Numbered from the stretch's first letter, positions 1-10,690 are shown. The stretch: DNA of 64,000 nucleotides from Eublepharis macularius (GCF_028583425.1 NC_072796.1:125585464-125649463), one strand, 5' to 3'. Notes: generated by a model from the sequence alone, not told the origin. Numbers and translations are program-made.

Positions 1-305
1 TGAATTCCTTGGCAGATTCATCAATATGGGAAGAGGAGCTTCTCAATGTTATTTTACCCTAAAAGGCTTTTGTTATTTCTATTTCTTGGAGTGCACAAAT
101 TAAATTTGTATTTTGCAATATGTTCCACAAGTTGATTTCCCCCCCTCATAAGATGATCAAACATTTGTTTAAAAGTAATAAATGTTTCAGACCAGCAAAT
201 ATTTATATTGACTTCTATCAGTCAAAGGGTCTTGCTTTCATTTAACGGATCTATTCAGAATTAGTTTTGGCCTAAGCATGTTCACAGCATTGGATGCAGA
301 GCAGC
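1..305. other. AT-rich unassigned DNA
   Basis: No coding exon, RNA gene or recognisable repeat is visible. The last eight bases (298-305) form the left target duplication of the next element. Confidence 0.5.
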
Positions 306-675
306 TAGGGTTACCAGCCTCCAGGTAGTGGCTGGAGATCTCCCAGAATTACAACTGGTCTCCAGGCCACAGAGACCAGTTCACCTGGAGAAAATGGCTA
401 CTTTTGGGGTGAACTCAATGGAATTATGTCATGCCCAGGTCCTTTCCCTCCCCAAACCTCACTTTCTCCAGAACCGTTACCACACTACTCACCTTCATCT
501 GGAACAGGGCGCAACGTAGCGAAAAACTCACGCAAGAAGACGCTATCTTCCGTGTTTTTTCGCAACATTGTGCCCCGTTCCAGATGAAGGTGAGTAGTGT
601 GGAAATGACCCAGGTTTCTCCAGGTTTCACCCCCCAGATCTCCAGGAGTTTCCCAACTTGGAACTGGCAACCCTA
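306..675. mobile_element. Non-autonomous hAT element, TAGGGTTGCCAG family
   Basis: The ends read TAGGGTTACCAG and CTGGCAACCCTA, an inverted repeat. They are flanked by AGAGCAGC (298-305) and AGAGCAGT (676-683), an 8-bp target duplication matching at 7 of 8 bases, as expected for hAT transposons. The interior is purine-rich text about clinging CTGGAGATCTCCC-type blocks, shared with many other copies here, and codes for nothing. It is interrupted at 472-610 by a younger palindrome. Family assignment rests on termini and duplication length; no transposase is present. Confidence 0.8.
472..610. mobile_element. Palindromic Harbinger-like MITE nested in a hAT element
   Basis: A 139-bp near-palindrome whose arms read CCACACTACTCACCTTCATC and its complement. 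It is flanked by CAG on both sides (469-471 and 611-613). A 3-bp CWG duplication is typical of PIF/Harbinger transposons. It must be younger than the hAT element it splits. No coding capacity. Confidence 0.7.
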
Positions 676-683
676 AGAGCAGT

Positions 684-935
684 CCCGCCGCTCTCAGAAT
701 GTTACATTTGTCTTCACTCAACCACTATGTCCTTTCTTTAGTTCTCAGACTCTTAAGCAGTGTGACTTCAAAACATATACACTACTTGGCTTGTAAATAG
801 TCCTTGACACACATACGTATGCATATAGCAAAAGACTGGCAGCTGATTTTCCAATGGTAAAACAACTTTGGAAAGAAATCATTTTGACTGTAGAAGCTTC
901 AGGAGTTTATGTGTATGCACTCAACCAGGGCTCAT
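684..935. other. Unassigned DNA
   Basis: Nothing recognisable. Confidence 0.4.
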
Positions 936-1325
936 CTCAAGGGGGAACGCAGTTCCAGCAGTTCCCCAAAGAGGTCATATCAGGTGGCCCCGCCCACCTG
1001 ACTCTTGGCCATTTTGGGCCCATTTCAGCCTGGATTGGGGCTGAAACAACCTGGATCAGGCCTCTGATGGGTAGTGGATCACTCTCCCACTCAGCAGCAG
1101 CCCAATCCTGACCATTTTGGGCCCCTTTTTGGCCATTTTCAGCCCCTTTTTGCCATTTTGGGCCCAATTTCGGCCCCGAATGGCCAGGATTGGGTCCAAA
1201 ACAGCCAGAATAGGTGATGTCAGGGGGTGTGGCACATGCAAATCAGTTACGCTAATGAACCACTTCCGGTGATGGCAAGAGGCATGGCATATGCTAATGA
1301 GTTATGCTAATGAATTATGCTAATG
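936..1325. repeat. GGGCCATTTTGGG-type dispersed repeat with ATGCTAAT motifs
   Basis: The first part (about 1000-1200) is a degenerate run of phrases such as CCATTTTGGGCCC and CAGCCTGGATTGGGG, similar to the interiors of the long hAT copies at 52420 and 59837. The second part (about 1236-1325) holds one ATGCAAAT and several ATGCTAAT octamer-like words. Terminal repeats and target duplication were not found, so the class is open. Confidence 0.5.
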
Positions 1326-2600
1326 ACCCCTGCACTCAACTCATTCCCTGACCATGATTTCGCCACTATTCTCAACCTTTCAAATGTGCTTTCGGCTTTT
1401 GTTACATGCCTGTGTGTGTAAGATGCGTGAATGTATCTGGCTGCAAATGCCAGAACAAAATGGTTGCCGTGGGAACCAAGCACAAAATGGCTACCGCAAG
1501 GGCTAGGCCCTAATGAAATGTTTGGAGGTTCCACAAATTATCAGGAGGTTCCAAGCCAAGTATCACCCTAAGACGGAGGCAGTAGTTTCAAAATGAGCAA
1601 ACTTATCAAAGGTACTCCTGTACTCTTCTGAAGAACCTGAAGTGAATGAAAGCCACTGGGGAAGAAAGAAATGACTGCCAAGAAATGTTTTGGTAATATG
1701 CCAGGGACTCCATGAGTATCACATTACAAACAAACAAAACAGAAGTCCAGTGGCACCTTAAAGAATATATATTAAACATTTATTCCAGCATGAGCTTTTG
1801 TGAGTCAGAGCTCATTTCCTATGATGACATGGAAAGAAGGAAAATTTCCCTCACTTTATCCAGACAATTACAGAAGGGGAAGGGAGGGGAAGAGTTGAGC
1901 AAAGGCAGGCCTGGGGTCATAAATCAGGTGTGACTGAAGGGTGGAACAACTTCATTTGTGATACATAATGGACGACAAGAAAGGCCAGAGTTTCTAGCCT
2001 CTCTCAGGTGGAGAAGATAAAAGTGCAATAAAGTATTAATTAAAGAAGAAGCAGTCTGAAGCACGAGAGAATTAATTGACATCAGAAAAGGGATATGATA
2101 TGATACAATGTGTTAAGGACAATCTCTTAAAAGTTTCCAAAAAGGGAGTCCTGTTGGGTTATTAGAAATAACTGACCAATTATAAACCTTAGATTAAGCC
2201 AGGATAAGTATTTAATTTCTCAATGAGGTCTAATTCAGCAGTTTCACACTGTATATTCCTTTTGCTGTTAGAAGGTGCCAATTTGTTTCACCTCCCTGCC
2301 CAGTTCCCCACAGCAATGTGAAGGATTCCCTTCAGTTTCATTTTACCAAAATGAATAAAGCCACAAATGGATAGATAAATGCACGAACTCTCAAAAGAAG
2401 TGGGCAGACAACCTTTCTGAAGAACCAGTTTGACAGGCCAGTCCGCGTTCGACAACTGATATGCACAGTGTCGTTCCAGTTGTGAAGATGGGAAGAAGGA
2501 CTGAAGCTGAGGGTTGTGCTGTGAGCTTTGCTTTTGTTAAGTCTGTCTTCTTCACCCATTGTTGTGTGTCATGTTTTCTGTATAACTGCTTTGTTACAGA
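1326..2600. other. Mostly unassigned DNA with a fold-back repeat fragment
   Basis: Around 1733-1815 the words AGTCCAGTGGCACCTTAAAG and GAGCTTTTGTGAGTCAGAGC match one arm of the fold-back retroposon family at 25446-25648. The rest shows no gene or clear repeat. Confidence 0.4.
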
Positions 2601-2681
2601 GAACTGATTCAAACCCTTTCTTTACAAGAACTGATTCAAACCCTTTCTTTACGAGAACTGATTCAAACCCTTTCTTTACGA
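2601..2681. repeat. Minisatellite, 27-bp unit x 3
   Basis: Three head-to-tail units start with GAACTGATTCAAACCC at 2601, 2628 and 2655. They are identical apart from one base in the first unit. Because 27 is a multiple of three, the repeat stays open in translation, which explains a spurious ORF here; it is not evidence of a protein. Confidence 0.9.
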
Positions 2682-3078
2682 TGATGTTGGAAAAGAAGAG
2701 GGTGGCCTGAGTTTGCTTATATAAGAGTACTTGGAGATAAACACCCCCCTGCTGAGGTCTAGCTGTCATAATCCAAGTCATGCTGTCACCCTTTCTCCCG
2801 GGGGCTGATCGATCTGCTGACTGGCAGAGTTGCAACAACAGCTGGCAATTGCTACACAAGGTGTTAATGTGTTTTTTCAAAACCAAGTCTCAAATGCCAA
2901 GAGGGAAAGGTTGTAAACAGAAATCTCTGGATTGTATGCCGCACTGGGGGAGGCTGGCAGGGTTATAACAAGCACCCTGTATTTGAGAATGATACTTCTT
3001 GACCTTTTCACTCAAATTTTTTGAGACTACAGTCCTGTTTACGTTCCAGAGAACGCTCGTACATCCTGCGTGTATATA
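2682..3078. other. Unassigned DNA
   Basis: No gene or known repeat recognised. Confidence 0.4.
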
Positions 3079-3086
3079 CATATATG

Positions 3087-4237
3087 CAGGGCTTTTTTCC
3101 AGCTGGAACGCGGTGGAACGGAGTTCCGGCACCTCTTGAAAATGTTCACATGGCCAGTGGCCACGCCCCCTGATCTCCAGACAGAGGGGAGTTTAGGCGG
3201 AGGGCAATCTAAACTCCCCTCTGTCTGGAGATCAGGGGCGGGGCCACCGGCCATGAGACCATTTTTGCCGAGGGCAATTTAAACTTAAAAAAAAACACCC
3301 TTGTTCCAGCTGACCCAAAGTGACGTCATTGTGCAGTCCTGAGTAGACATGGGCATGAACCGCATTACAAACTTCAAAAACCCACGAAATTGGCAATCGT
3401 GATCCAGCAGATCGTGATTGTCCACGGCAAACGAACCAACATTCGGAAGAAGCATGGTTCGGTGCGTTTGGACGCGGTTCGGGAAGCCAGACAGTCAGGT
3501 GCCACCAATCAATTCCCCTGGAAACAGAGCTGGGGGAATGCCTGAACTCTGTCTGCACTCGTTCTATCGCCCTGGAAACCCAAATCGAAGCCCAGCTTAC
3601 TTTGATTGGCAGGTCTTCCTTCCAACCATGGACCTGCAAAGTGGTTACAAGTTGGGAGAAGACACCCGGGGGAGGGAGGGGAGGGGGTGTTCTGTAGCCA
3701 CGGGCACTCCAATCTCATCCCTGCAAACCCTGATAGGCAGCTCTGACGGCCAAACACAGACCTCCTGCGTTGCTCTATGGGACCTCAGCTTATAAAAAGC
3801 ACTGCGCTCCTAGGCTGGCTTTCACTTTCAGCGAGCAGTGGAGTGTGAGAGCTGTTGCTTGCTACTTGCTAGACTTTGGGGAGAGACAGAGAGAATATAA
3901 TTGAGCTTGGATTTTTGTGGGAGTTTCCAGGGGCCCTCAGATTGGAGAGGGTATAACTCCAAGATCCCTATTGCAATCTTGACCAAACTTGGCTGCTGCC
4001 TGGAGGAGAGTCTGCTACACACTCCCTGTGAATATGGGCTCTCTAAGTGCAATGGGGGGCATTCTGGCGCCCACGAACCGCAAACCGTTTCAGCAATGGA
4101 AAATGTTCGTTGCGGTTCTCGACTTTGGGATTGTCATCGGCACCGAACCACGAACTGCTGATTCGTTAAATTTTTTTGGTTCGTGCCCATGTCTAGTCCT
4201 AAGTTCCATCACCTCTTTTCCCAGAAAAAAAGCCCTG
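3087..4237. mobile_element. Non-autonomous hAT, CAGGGCTTTTTT family, with nested hAT
   Basis: Termini are CAGGGCTTTTTTCC and its complement near AAAAAAAGCCCTG. Both sides carry the identical 8-bp duplication CATATATG (3079-3086 and 4238-4245). The inner part is itself palindromic around AGACAGAGGGGAGTTTAG. Removing the nested insert at 3344-4195 leaves a body of about 300 bp, like the other full copies. No transposase. Confidence 0.87.
3344..4195. mobile_element. hAT element, TAGACATGGGCATGAAC family, nested
   Basis: It begins TAGACATGGGCATGAACC and ends GGTTCGTGCCCATGTCTA. The flanks are GTCCTGAG (3336-3343) and GTCCTAAG (4196-4203), 7 of 8 matching. The 852-bp interior has no transposase. 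A second copy at 61396-62213 shares blocks such as CAATCAATTCCC and GGCAGGTCTTCCTT. A TTATAAAAAGC word near 3790 resembles a TATA box but its use is unknown. Confidence 0.85.
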
Positions 4238-4245
4238 CATATATG

Positions 4246-4904
4246 TGTTTGTGAGGAAGACGCGAAGTGTGTTCACTTTACAAATGAAACTAGGGACAAA
4301 TACCTGGATAAATGTGTGGTAGGTATCACACGTTCAGCTGCACATGTGTTGACTGTAACATGAGAAGAATTATTCAGTGCAGTTCCTTTTAACACAGCAA
4401 GTGTTCACTGTACACAGGTTGGCCATGCATTCACTGTTAACTTGGGGAAAGAGCCTTTGTGTTTGAAGATGAAAAACCAAATCTTGTGGCCGATTCCTGT
4501 GATATTTTTAAAACAATATTTTCTTGTACTTGTGGACTTTTGTAGTGATTTGGGAACACTAAAATAGCATGCCGACAATCCCACCCCCCCAGAGTTGTAG
4601 AGTTGAAAGAAAGGATGGTTGCTGCCAGTGATAATATGTTCCTCCAACTCTGGTAAATAGCTCTGACAGCTATTTATATTATTTCTAAAGCCTGTTTGAT
4701 CACACACAGTTGTGCAATATGTGTATGTACATGATGGGAAGATGACAGTGCATGCCTAAGTCCAGTCTGTAAACTGTTTAGGGTAGTGACTAAACCCCAC
4801 GTTGGCATAATGCAGAGATCTGCAGGCATAACTCAGAGATATGCCAACATAGTCCCCGGGTCAATACCAGAACAGGAAGACGCTTTCTTATGGGTTCTAG
4901 GATT
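4246..4904. other. Unassigned DNA
   Basis: AT-rich sequence with no gene or clear repeat. Confidence 0.4.
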
Positions 4905-5095
4905 TAAGTGCATTGCACTGTTTATTTTATGTATTATCTTGTCTGTACTTCATTGTTTTTTTACTTGTAATTCAGTTGTTGCATTCTTTATGAAATGTTT
5001 TATAGTGATTTTCTTGATTGCATTGATTTCCTAAATTTCATAATCTGCCTTGAGTCTCAGCGCGAGAGGCAGCCTATAAATACACAAAAAAATAA
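4905..5095 (+). repeat. Retroposon 3' tail (GAGTCTCAG...TATAAAT family)
   Basis: It ends TCTGCCTTGAGTCTCAG, then a short block, then TATAAATACACAAAAAA. The same ending recurs near 20250, 35350, 36170, 52030 and 59640, with A-rich or AAAT tails. This is the 3' end of a SINE or LINE family; the 5' parts are too decayed to classify. Confidence 0.55.
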
Positions 5096-5144
5096 TCATG
5101 GCACCAGCACAGAGGCCAGAAATGAAAAGCACCGGCTGCAGGCT

Positions 5145-5316
5145 TAGGGTTGCCAACTCCTGGTTGGATATTTCCAGGAGATTTGGGGGTGGAGCCTTGG
5201 AAGGGCAGGGTTTAGGGAATGGAGGTATTTCAGCCGTGTATCCTGCCGTACAGTCCAAGGCTATCATTTGTAAAACTGGGAGATCTCTAGGTCCCACCTG
5301 AAGGTTGGCAACTCTA
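5145..5316. mobile_element. Diverged copy of the TAGGGTTGCCAG hAT family
   Basis: Starts TAGGGTTGCCAACTCC and ends GGTTGGCAACTCTA, with the usual GGAGATTTGGGGGTGGAGCC interior. No clean 8-bp duplication is seen, so the copy is old or its edges are altered. Confidence 0.6.
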
Positions 5317-5666
5317 GCATGCTGAGGGAGGAACTGGGTGCAGTTGCCATGCAGACCCTTTCCCCACATCCTGCCCTGAGTGCCCGAGTAATATTGCACC
5401 AGTAAAAACGCTGGCGTAAGTGTACTCCCACTGAATTCAGTGAGAGAGAAAAATGAATTCCCTTAGAAATACATTTATGTTCTGGTTTCATCTCACTTCA
5501 TCCTAGGCTTAAACAGCCCCCAAAGCACCCATTACTGCCTTAAATCCTGGCCATCCCCAGTAATTAACGATAACGGGGGGTATTCCTTCCTATAACATTT
5601 CCAGAATGTTAGGGGTGCAGCAGAAGCAGCAGTGGTATGAATTCTGTGAGGTCAGATAGGTTTGCA
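5317..5666. other. Unassigned DNA
   Basis: Nothing recognised. Confidence 0.4.
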
Positions 5667-5674
5667 ACTACTGC

Positions 5675-6078
5675 TAGGGTTGTCAACACTGGCTTGGGAA
5701 TTCCTTGTGATTCGGGAGTGGTGATTGGGAAAGACAGTGGCTGAATCCACACACCCACGGAGCGTCCTTGCATTGTGCTAAATGTTCGTTAAACACCCGG
5801 AAGTGTAGCGTCTTTCTAGCGCGATTCAGAAATCGCACTAGAAAGACGCTACACTTCCGGGTGTTTAGCAAACATTTAGCACAACGCCAGGACACTCCGC
5901 GGGTGCGTGGATTCAGCCAGTGTTTGATGAGGGGAGAGAACTCAGTGGAGATATGATGCCAAAGAGTCTATCCTTTGAACCAGCCATTTTCTTCAAGGGA
6001 ACAGATTTCTGCAATCTGGAGATTCATTATAATTCTGGGAGAACTCCAAACTCCACCTTGAGGTTGGTGGTAATCCTA
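5675..6078. mobile_element. TAGGGTTGCCAG-family hAT, interrupted
   Basis: It runs from TAGGGTTGTCAAC to GGTTGGTGGTAATCCTA. Flanks ACTACTGC (5667-5674) and GCTACTGC (6079-6086) match at 7 of 8. A palindromic MITE splits it at 5739-5918. Confidence 0.75.
5739..5918. mobile_element. Palindromic Harbinger-like MITE nested in a hAT
   Basis: A 180-bp near-perfect hairpin: arms run from GGCTGAATCCACACACCC inward, with a core around GCGTCTTTCTAGCGCGATT. AGT flanks both sides (5736-5738 and 5919-5921), a 3-bp duplication. Terminus and hairpin design match the other GGCC..TTCC palindromes. Confidence 0.72.
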
Positions 6079-6085
6079 GCTACTG

Positions 6086-6310
6086 CCAGTTAAAGCATGA
6101 AAATGAAATCATGCCCTCAAGTCATAGTTGTCTTATGGCAACCCTTGGTGATGTTTTCATGGCAAGAGACTAACAGAGGTGGCTTGCCATTGCCTGGCTC
6201 TGCAACTCTGGTCTCTGTTGGAGGTCTCCCATCCAATTACTAACCAAGGCCAACCCTGCTTTGCTTCTGTGATCAGGTTCTCTTGGGCTATCCAGGTCAG
6301 GGCAGTTAAA
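6086..6310 (-). repeat. 5S rRNA-derived SINE
   Basis: Read on the minus strand, the head contains GCAGGGTTGGCCTTGGTTAG and ATTGGATGGGAGACC, which correspond to the internal promoter region of 5S rRNA. The tail contains GGCAATGGCAAGCCACCTCT and CTTATGG words shared with four other copies. It is a retroposed SINE, not a 5S gene, because the 5S match is partial and diverged. Confidence 0.75.
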
Positions 6311-6880
6311 GCATATGAAGGGGAAAGTCCCACTCACATATCGTTAGTCCTATTTTCAGATTTGTGTTCCTCGATGCCTCGCAGATCACAGCTCCTCCAC
6401 TCTGAGTCTGCTATAGCTAAAGAGTGGGAAGGCAGAACTCCTACAGTCCAGCATCTCCTCCCATCTGTGCTTTGGTTTCTTCTGCACTGACATGTTGACT
6501 GTTCGTACAAGTCAAACATTATGTCCGGAGGTTTAAGGGAGAAGCGAGTCAGTATTAGTAAGGCTTATGTTGAGCTGTCCCAAGCCAATTTTACACTACA
6601 CAGAAGTCAAATTTGAGGGAGGCGTAGTCTACTCCTGCTAACTGCCTACAGCCTTAATTGTCATCCCTTATGCCACAGGGTTATTTCCTTTCGATTTTTC
6701 CAAAAGGTTGTCGACTAAGCCTTGAACACATGAAGCTGGTATATACTGAATCAAGCTATTGATCTGTCGAGGAAAGTACTGTCTACTCTGACTTCAGCAA
6801 AGTTGACACCATTGACACCCACTGATCAAGATGCCACGTCTTTTGAATGGGTTATCAATTCCAGTGGGGTGGCCAACTTA
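6311..6880. other. Unassigned DNA with a tRNA-SINE fragment
   Basis: A fragment at about 6727-6800 (GAAGCTGGTATATACTGAATC) matches the 3' half of the tRNA-derived SINE seen at 7447-7843. Nothing else is recognised. Confidence 0.4.
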
Positions 6881-6968
6881 CAGTGAAATCCTAAGCAGAG
6901 TTACTCCAGTCTAAGCCCTTTGATTTCGATGGTCTTAAACTGGAGTAACTCTGCTTAGGGTTTCACTG
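6881..6968. repeat. Short palindromic repeat CAGTGAAATCCTAAGC
   Basis: An 88-bp hairpin with arms CAGTGAAATCCTAAGCAGAG and the complement. Related sequences are at about 26085-26185 and 57120-57185. No clean target duplication is visible, so its class is not set. Confidence 0.6.
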
Positions 6969-6984
6969 TTCGTCTGTTGCAGCG

Positions 6985-7085
6985 AAAACAAAAGAAGAGC
7001 CTTGTGACACCTTGGAAATGAACACATTTATTGCGGAATAAACTTCTGCAGATTTATCCACTTTGTCAGAGGCAGTTACATGAAT
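6985..7085. repeat. Fragment of fold-back retroposon family
   Basis: Words such as TGACACCTTGGAAATGAACA and TTTATTGCGGAATAAACTTC resemble one arm of the family best seen at 25446-25648. Confidence 0.4.
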
Positions 7086-7440
7086 CTTCAGGCTTTTATA
7101 TGCAGAAAGAAGATAAAATTGTGTAAAGGCCTGGTCCCACACTGTGCGAAACTGAAACAATATACAAATAAGCACAGCAAATTATTCACAGCAACTGTAT
7201 TTGGGGATAATACAGGCGACTCAGTTATGGTAAGCAGCAATTGAACAGCTGTACAAAATTATTGGTGTGTTGAGCTCCTGGGTAATGCTATCGAACTTAC
7301 AGAAGAATTCTAATTTAGCTGTTTCCTGCCTCTGAAGTTTCTTTGTCACAGAATGCTGATTTTCAGGTCAGGAACAGATAGTCTTGAAAGACTGAAATGA
7401 CTGAAATGTTGAAAGGTTCGTTGACAAGGCTTTTTAACAT
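7086..7440. other. Unassigned DNA
   Basis: Nothing recognised. Confidence 0.4.
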
Positions 7441-7446
7441 CGTAGG

Positions 7447-7843
7447 AACACAGGGAGCTGCCTTATACTGAATCACACTATTGGTCCATCAAGGTCTGTT
7501 TTGTCTACTCTGATCAGCAACGGTTTTCCAGGGATTCAGGCAGAAGTCTTTCATATCACCTGGGCCGTTTCCACACGGCTTACCTTGTTCCGGAAAACAG
7601 CGAAATCTCGCACAAAATCGCACAAGAAGACGCTGTTATCACGCAAGAAGACACTGTTATCGTGCGAGAAGACATGATAACAGCGTCTCCTTGCAAGATT
7701 TTGCTGTTTTCCGGATTCCGGAACAAGGTAAGCCATGTGGAAATGGCCCTGCTCCCTGATCCTTTTAAGAGGAGAAGCCAAGACCCAAACCTGAGACTTT
7801 CTGTGTATAAATCAGAAGCTCTACCACGGAGCCACAGTCCTTC
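7447..7843 (-). repeat. tRNA-derived SINE interrupted by a MITE
   Basis: On the minus strand the head reads GTGGCTCCGTGGTAGAGCTT, a tRNA A-box-like start. The other end reads TGCCTTATACTGAATCACAC on the plus strand. Copies at 54028, 61052 and 8988 share these ends. The MITE at 7563-7748 splits it. Confidence 0.7.
7563..7748. mobile_element. Palindromic Harbinger-like MITE
   Basis: It begins GGCCGTTTCCACACGGCTTA and ends with the complement (TAAGCCATGTGGAAATGGCC). CTG lies on both sides (7560-7562 and 7749-7751), a 3-bp CWG duplication. The core repeats words like AAGAAGACGCTGTTATC in both orientations. It lies in a tRNA-type SINE and is closely related to the copy at 54730-54909. Confidence 0.8.
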
Positions 7844-7845
7844 CT

Positions 7846-8205
7846 AAAGCCACAGCTCCTCCCACTGCCGCTACTATATATTTCAATTATTTATTTGAAT
7901 CATGTCTATCTCATTTTCTGTCCTCCAGAGGTGCTCAAAGTGGCCTACCATAATCAAAGAAACAGAACAAAAAACAACATATTTTTAAATAAATCACTTT
8001 TTAAAAGAAATTGAAAAATAATGAACAGAAAGGCTAGGGAAGCAAATATGTCTTTAGATGGCACAATAAACTTAGCACAGTCCCTGCCAGCCAAATATCT
8101 GGGTGGGGGATATTCCATAACAGAGGTTCCAGCACATATTCTTGTATTGCCACGTATCTTATTTCTGATAATGGTGGCGCACAGAACGGGGCACAAAATC
8201 AAGGG
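7846..8205. other. Unassigned DNA with a SINE tail fragment
   Basis: About 7875-7960 resembles an inverted SINE 3' end (TTATTTGAATCATGTC, then CAAAGTGGCCTACC). The remainder is AT-rich with no gene. Confidence 0.35.
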
Positions 8206-8208
8206 GTT

Positions 8209-8346
8209 AAGTAACAACCTAATATATATAGGTTGTTACCATCATCTGTATTTTGAGATGTGCAATGACCAACACAAATAGACCAAGGTACAGTAAAAAC
8301 CAACTAGACGCATTTCGGCCCTAAGGCCTTCCTTAGTGGTCAATTG
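8209..8346 (-). repeat. Penelope-like relic with a degenerate hammerhead-like core
   Basis: A perfect palindrome (8209-8238, centred on ATATATAT) is followed by a minus-strand motif at about 8313-8337: CTAAGGA, a short stem-loop AGGCC/GGCC, then GAAATGCGTC. Hammerhead ribozymes carry CUGANGA, a stem and GAAA, and Penelope-like retroelements are known to carry them. The CTGA to CTAA change suggests a decayed copy. Confidence 0.4.
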
Positions 8347-8349
8347 TAA

Positions 8350-8987
8350 ACAATTTATGATCAAACACACCCACACATATAGAAACCAATCATACAATGC
8401 TCCCAGTGTTTTATCTAGAGCTGTAACAAAAGAAGACAGGGGGAGGAAAATTTTAATATAATATAGTCCATTATTCAGTGCTATAATTATTCTAGGTAAA
8501 ATACTGGATCAGAATTTACCTCTAGTATTGTGTGATAATGATAAACTACAAATATTGCAGTAGATCCAGGACTGCATTCACACACTGCACAGAATGGGGC
8601 AGCAGATTATGAAAAATCAGGCAGATTCATATGGAGCTAGCTAGACAGTTTTTCAAATACCACAGGCACATGTTTTGGAGTTCATATAACCAGCCCTTTT
8701 AACTGACCCTAGAAGTGAATCAGTAACCCTCCACAACTAATTCTTTTAAGAGGAGCTAGTTCCATCTCGAACAGGCTGACTCAGTTCTTGTGTAAAACCA
8801 CCTCACAGCATTTCTGTCTTGTCTCGTTTGAGTTTCAGTATATTTCCCTTTGTACAGACCATTACCACCTCCAAGCGCTCATTTAGAATACCCATCACCT
8901 CAGCTTGATGAAAAGGAGAAATAAATGTGCAAATCATCATACTTAATGAAAGCACGGATTGGTGTCAGGATGCGAGGTAAAGGAAGT
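8350..8987. other. Unassigned DNA
   Basis: AT-rich, no gene or clear repeat. Confidence 0.4.
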
Positions 8988-9122
8988 GGGACAATAACTT
9001 GGTACTAGAGTACCTGCCTTGCGGGAAAAAAGGTCCCAGGTTCAACCCTTGGCATCTCCAACTGAAAGATCAGGTGGTAAGAGATGTGGAAGATCTCTAC
9101 CTGAGACCTTGGTGAGCCCCTG
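8988..9122 (+). repeat. tRNA-derived SINE, diverged
   Basis: TTCAACCCTTGGCATCTCC (a B-box-like GGTTCAA) is followed by AGAGATGTGGAAGATCTC, as in the tRNA-SINE family. The 3' part is missing. Confidence 0.55.
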
Positions 9123-9148
9123 CATAGAACATTCACTTTGATAGTCCA

Positions 9149-9402
9149 ACAACAACAACAACAACATTCGATTTATATACCGCCCTTCAGGATGACTTAA
9201 CACCCACTCAGAGCGGTTTACAAAGTATGTTATTATTATCCCCACAACAAACACTCTGTGAGGTGGGTGGGACTGAGAGAGCTCCTAGAAGCTGTGACTG
9301 GCCCAAGATCACCCAGCTGGCTTCAAGAGGAGGAGTAGCGAATCAAACCCAGTTCTACAGATTAGAGTCCCGCACTCTTAACCACTACACCAAACTGGCT
9401 CT
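9149..9402 (-). repeat. Sauria-type SINE
   Basis: In plus-strand reading it starts with an AAC run, then ATTCGATTTATATACCGCCC, and ends AACCACTACACCAAACTGGC. On the minus strand this is a tRNA-like head, a central CCAGCTGGGTGATCTTGGGC block and a GGGCGGTATATAAATCG tail with ATT/GTT repeats, as known for squamate Sauria SINEs. Confidence 0.82.
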
Positions 9403-10464
9403 TCAGTCTTCAGTATATGGCTCTTCAGTATATATACCAACGGTCTGCCTCGGTATAAGCCAGTTTCATGTATACTTGTGCCCGTAAAGGTCAGAATGAC
9501 TGAAAGGGGTATCGATGAAAAACCGCTTCAGGATCAGCTCACACATTGTGTTGGAACTTGCCTGGGCAGTAATTTCAGCTGCCACTGGATAACTTAAACC
9601 TTGGCGAGGATCAATCACCCTGGGCTGAGTCATCCCAGCTCCCCCCTCCACGTGGTGTTTCAAGCAACTTTCCCCACAGCCCTCCCTGCCTCTCATGGCA
9701 ATGACCCATTCCTCCAGTGTTTTTTTTCCTTGTTGAGGATGACTATTGATTGAAAGGCTCTTCTTGCACTGAGTCATACTGTGATGACAGCTTCACACAA
9801 TAAGGCTATCATGTGACAATTCCTGTCCCTGTCATTTGAATCCCTCGGCTATCTTAGCTACCTGCAAATGGCTCTGAAGGGAGAGGCAAAGATATGCACA
9901 ACACCTGACTGATAATGAAGCCTGTGAACTTCGCAGTTCTTCAAAATCCCTTTATAGACTGAGGCTGCCAGCAGGGGAAAAAACCCCAGGCTCTTTTTGA
10001 ATTATCTTCCACAGAAAGGATTTTACTCATTACTAATTGGTCTGATTCGATTGTTTCCTGCTACACTCTTAGAGGCAGAATAAGAGAGGCCTCTGTCATG
10101 CAGGGATCTTGATTTCTTTTTCTTTCTTTTTGTACTTTAGCATAGCCCTGGGGCCTTGCATTGCCAAAGAGAGTAGTTCCTTATTGCTTTGGCTTTCTTT
10201 TAGGAGGCTAGACTTGTTTGACAAGAAAAAGAGAGTCAAAGGTAAAAATGATACTTTAGACTTCTGCATACATAGGCATGACACATCAGCTTTCAGGGTG
10301 TTTTTTTAATAGCTTGTTTCTAGTCCTCATGATTGCAGAATTATAGAAGAAAATATTCAAGCAGGAGTGGCTTCTACTCCTACACACTCCAGCTTGCCAA
10401 ATGATTTCCAGATCCTATGAACAGTCTAATACCCAGAGCCAAATAAAGCAAGTTAAGTGACCGT
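9403..10464. other. Unassigned DNA
   Basis: No exon or repeat recognised. Short open frames lack any familiar motif. Confidence 0.4.
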
Positions 10465-10690
10465 GTCTGTTTCAGATAGGTATCCATGTTGGTCTGCAAT
10501 AGACTGGCAGGATTTGAGTCCAGTGGCATCTTAAAAACAAGCCAGATTTTTAAGGTATAAGCTTTCAAGGGTCAAAGCTCCCTTCTTTAGATATCTGAAG
10601 AAGAGAGCTTTTACTCTCTAAAGCTCATACTCTGAAAATCTTGTTGGTCTCTAAGATGCCACTGGTCTCAAAACCTACATGTTTGTTTAT
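10465..10690. repeat. Fold-back retroposon copy
   Basis: The left arm (AGTCCAGTGGCATCTTAAAA, then GGTATAAGCTTTC) and right arm (AAGCTCATACTCTG, then TCTAAGATGCCACTGGTCT) are imperfect complements. The overall design is that of 25446-25648, with CATGTTGGTCTGCAATAGAC outside the arm. Confidence 0.55.

Noticed and set aside
6086..6310. A 5S rRNA gene
   Set aside because: Only part of 5S is matched, with many changes and a SINE tail shared by other copies.
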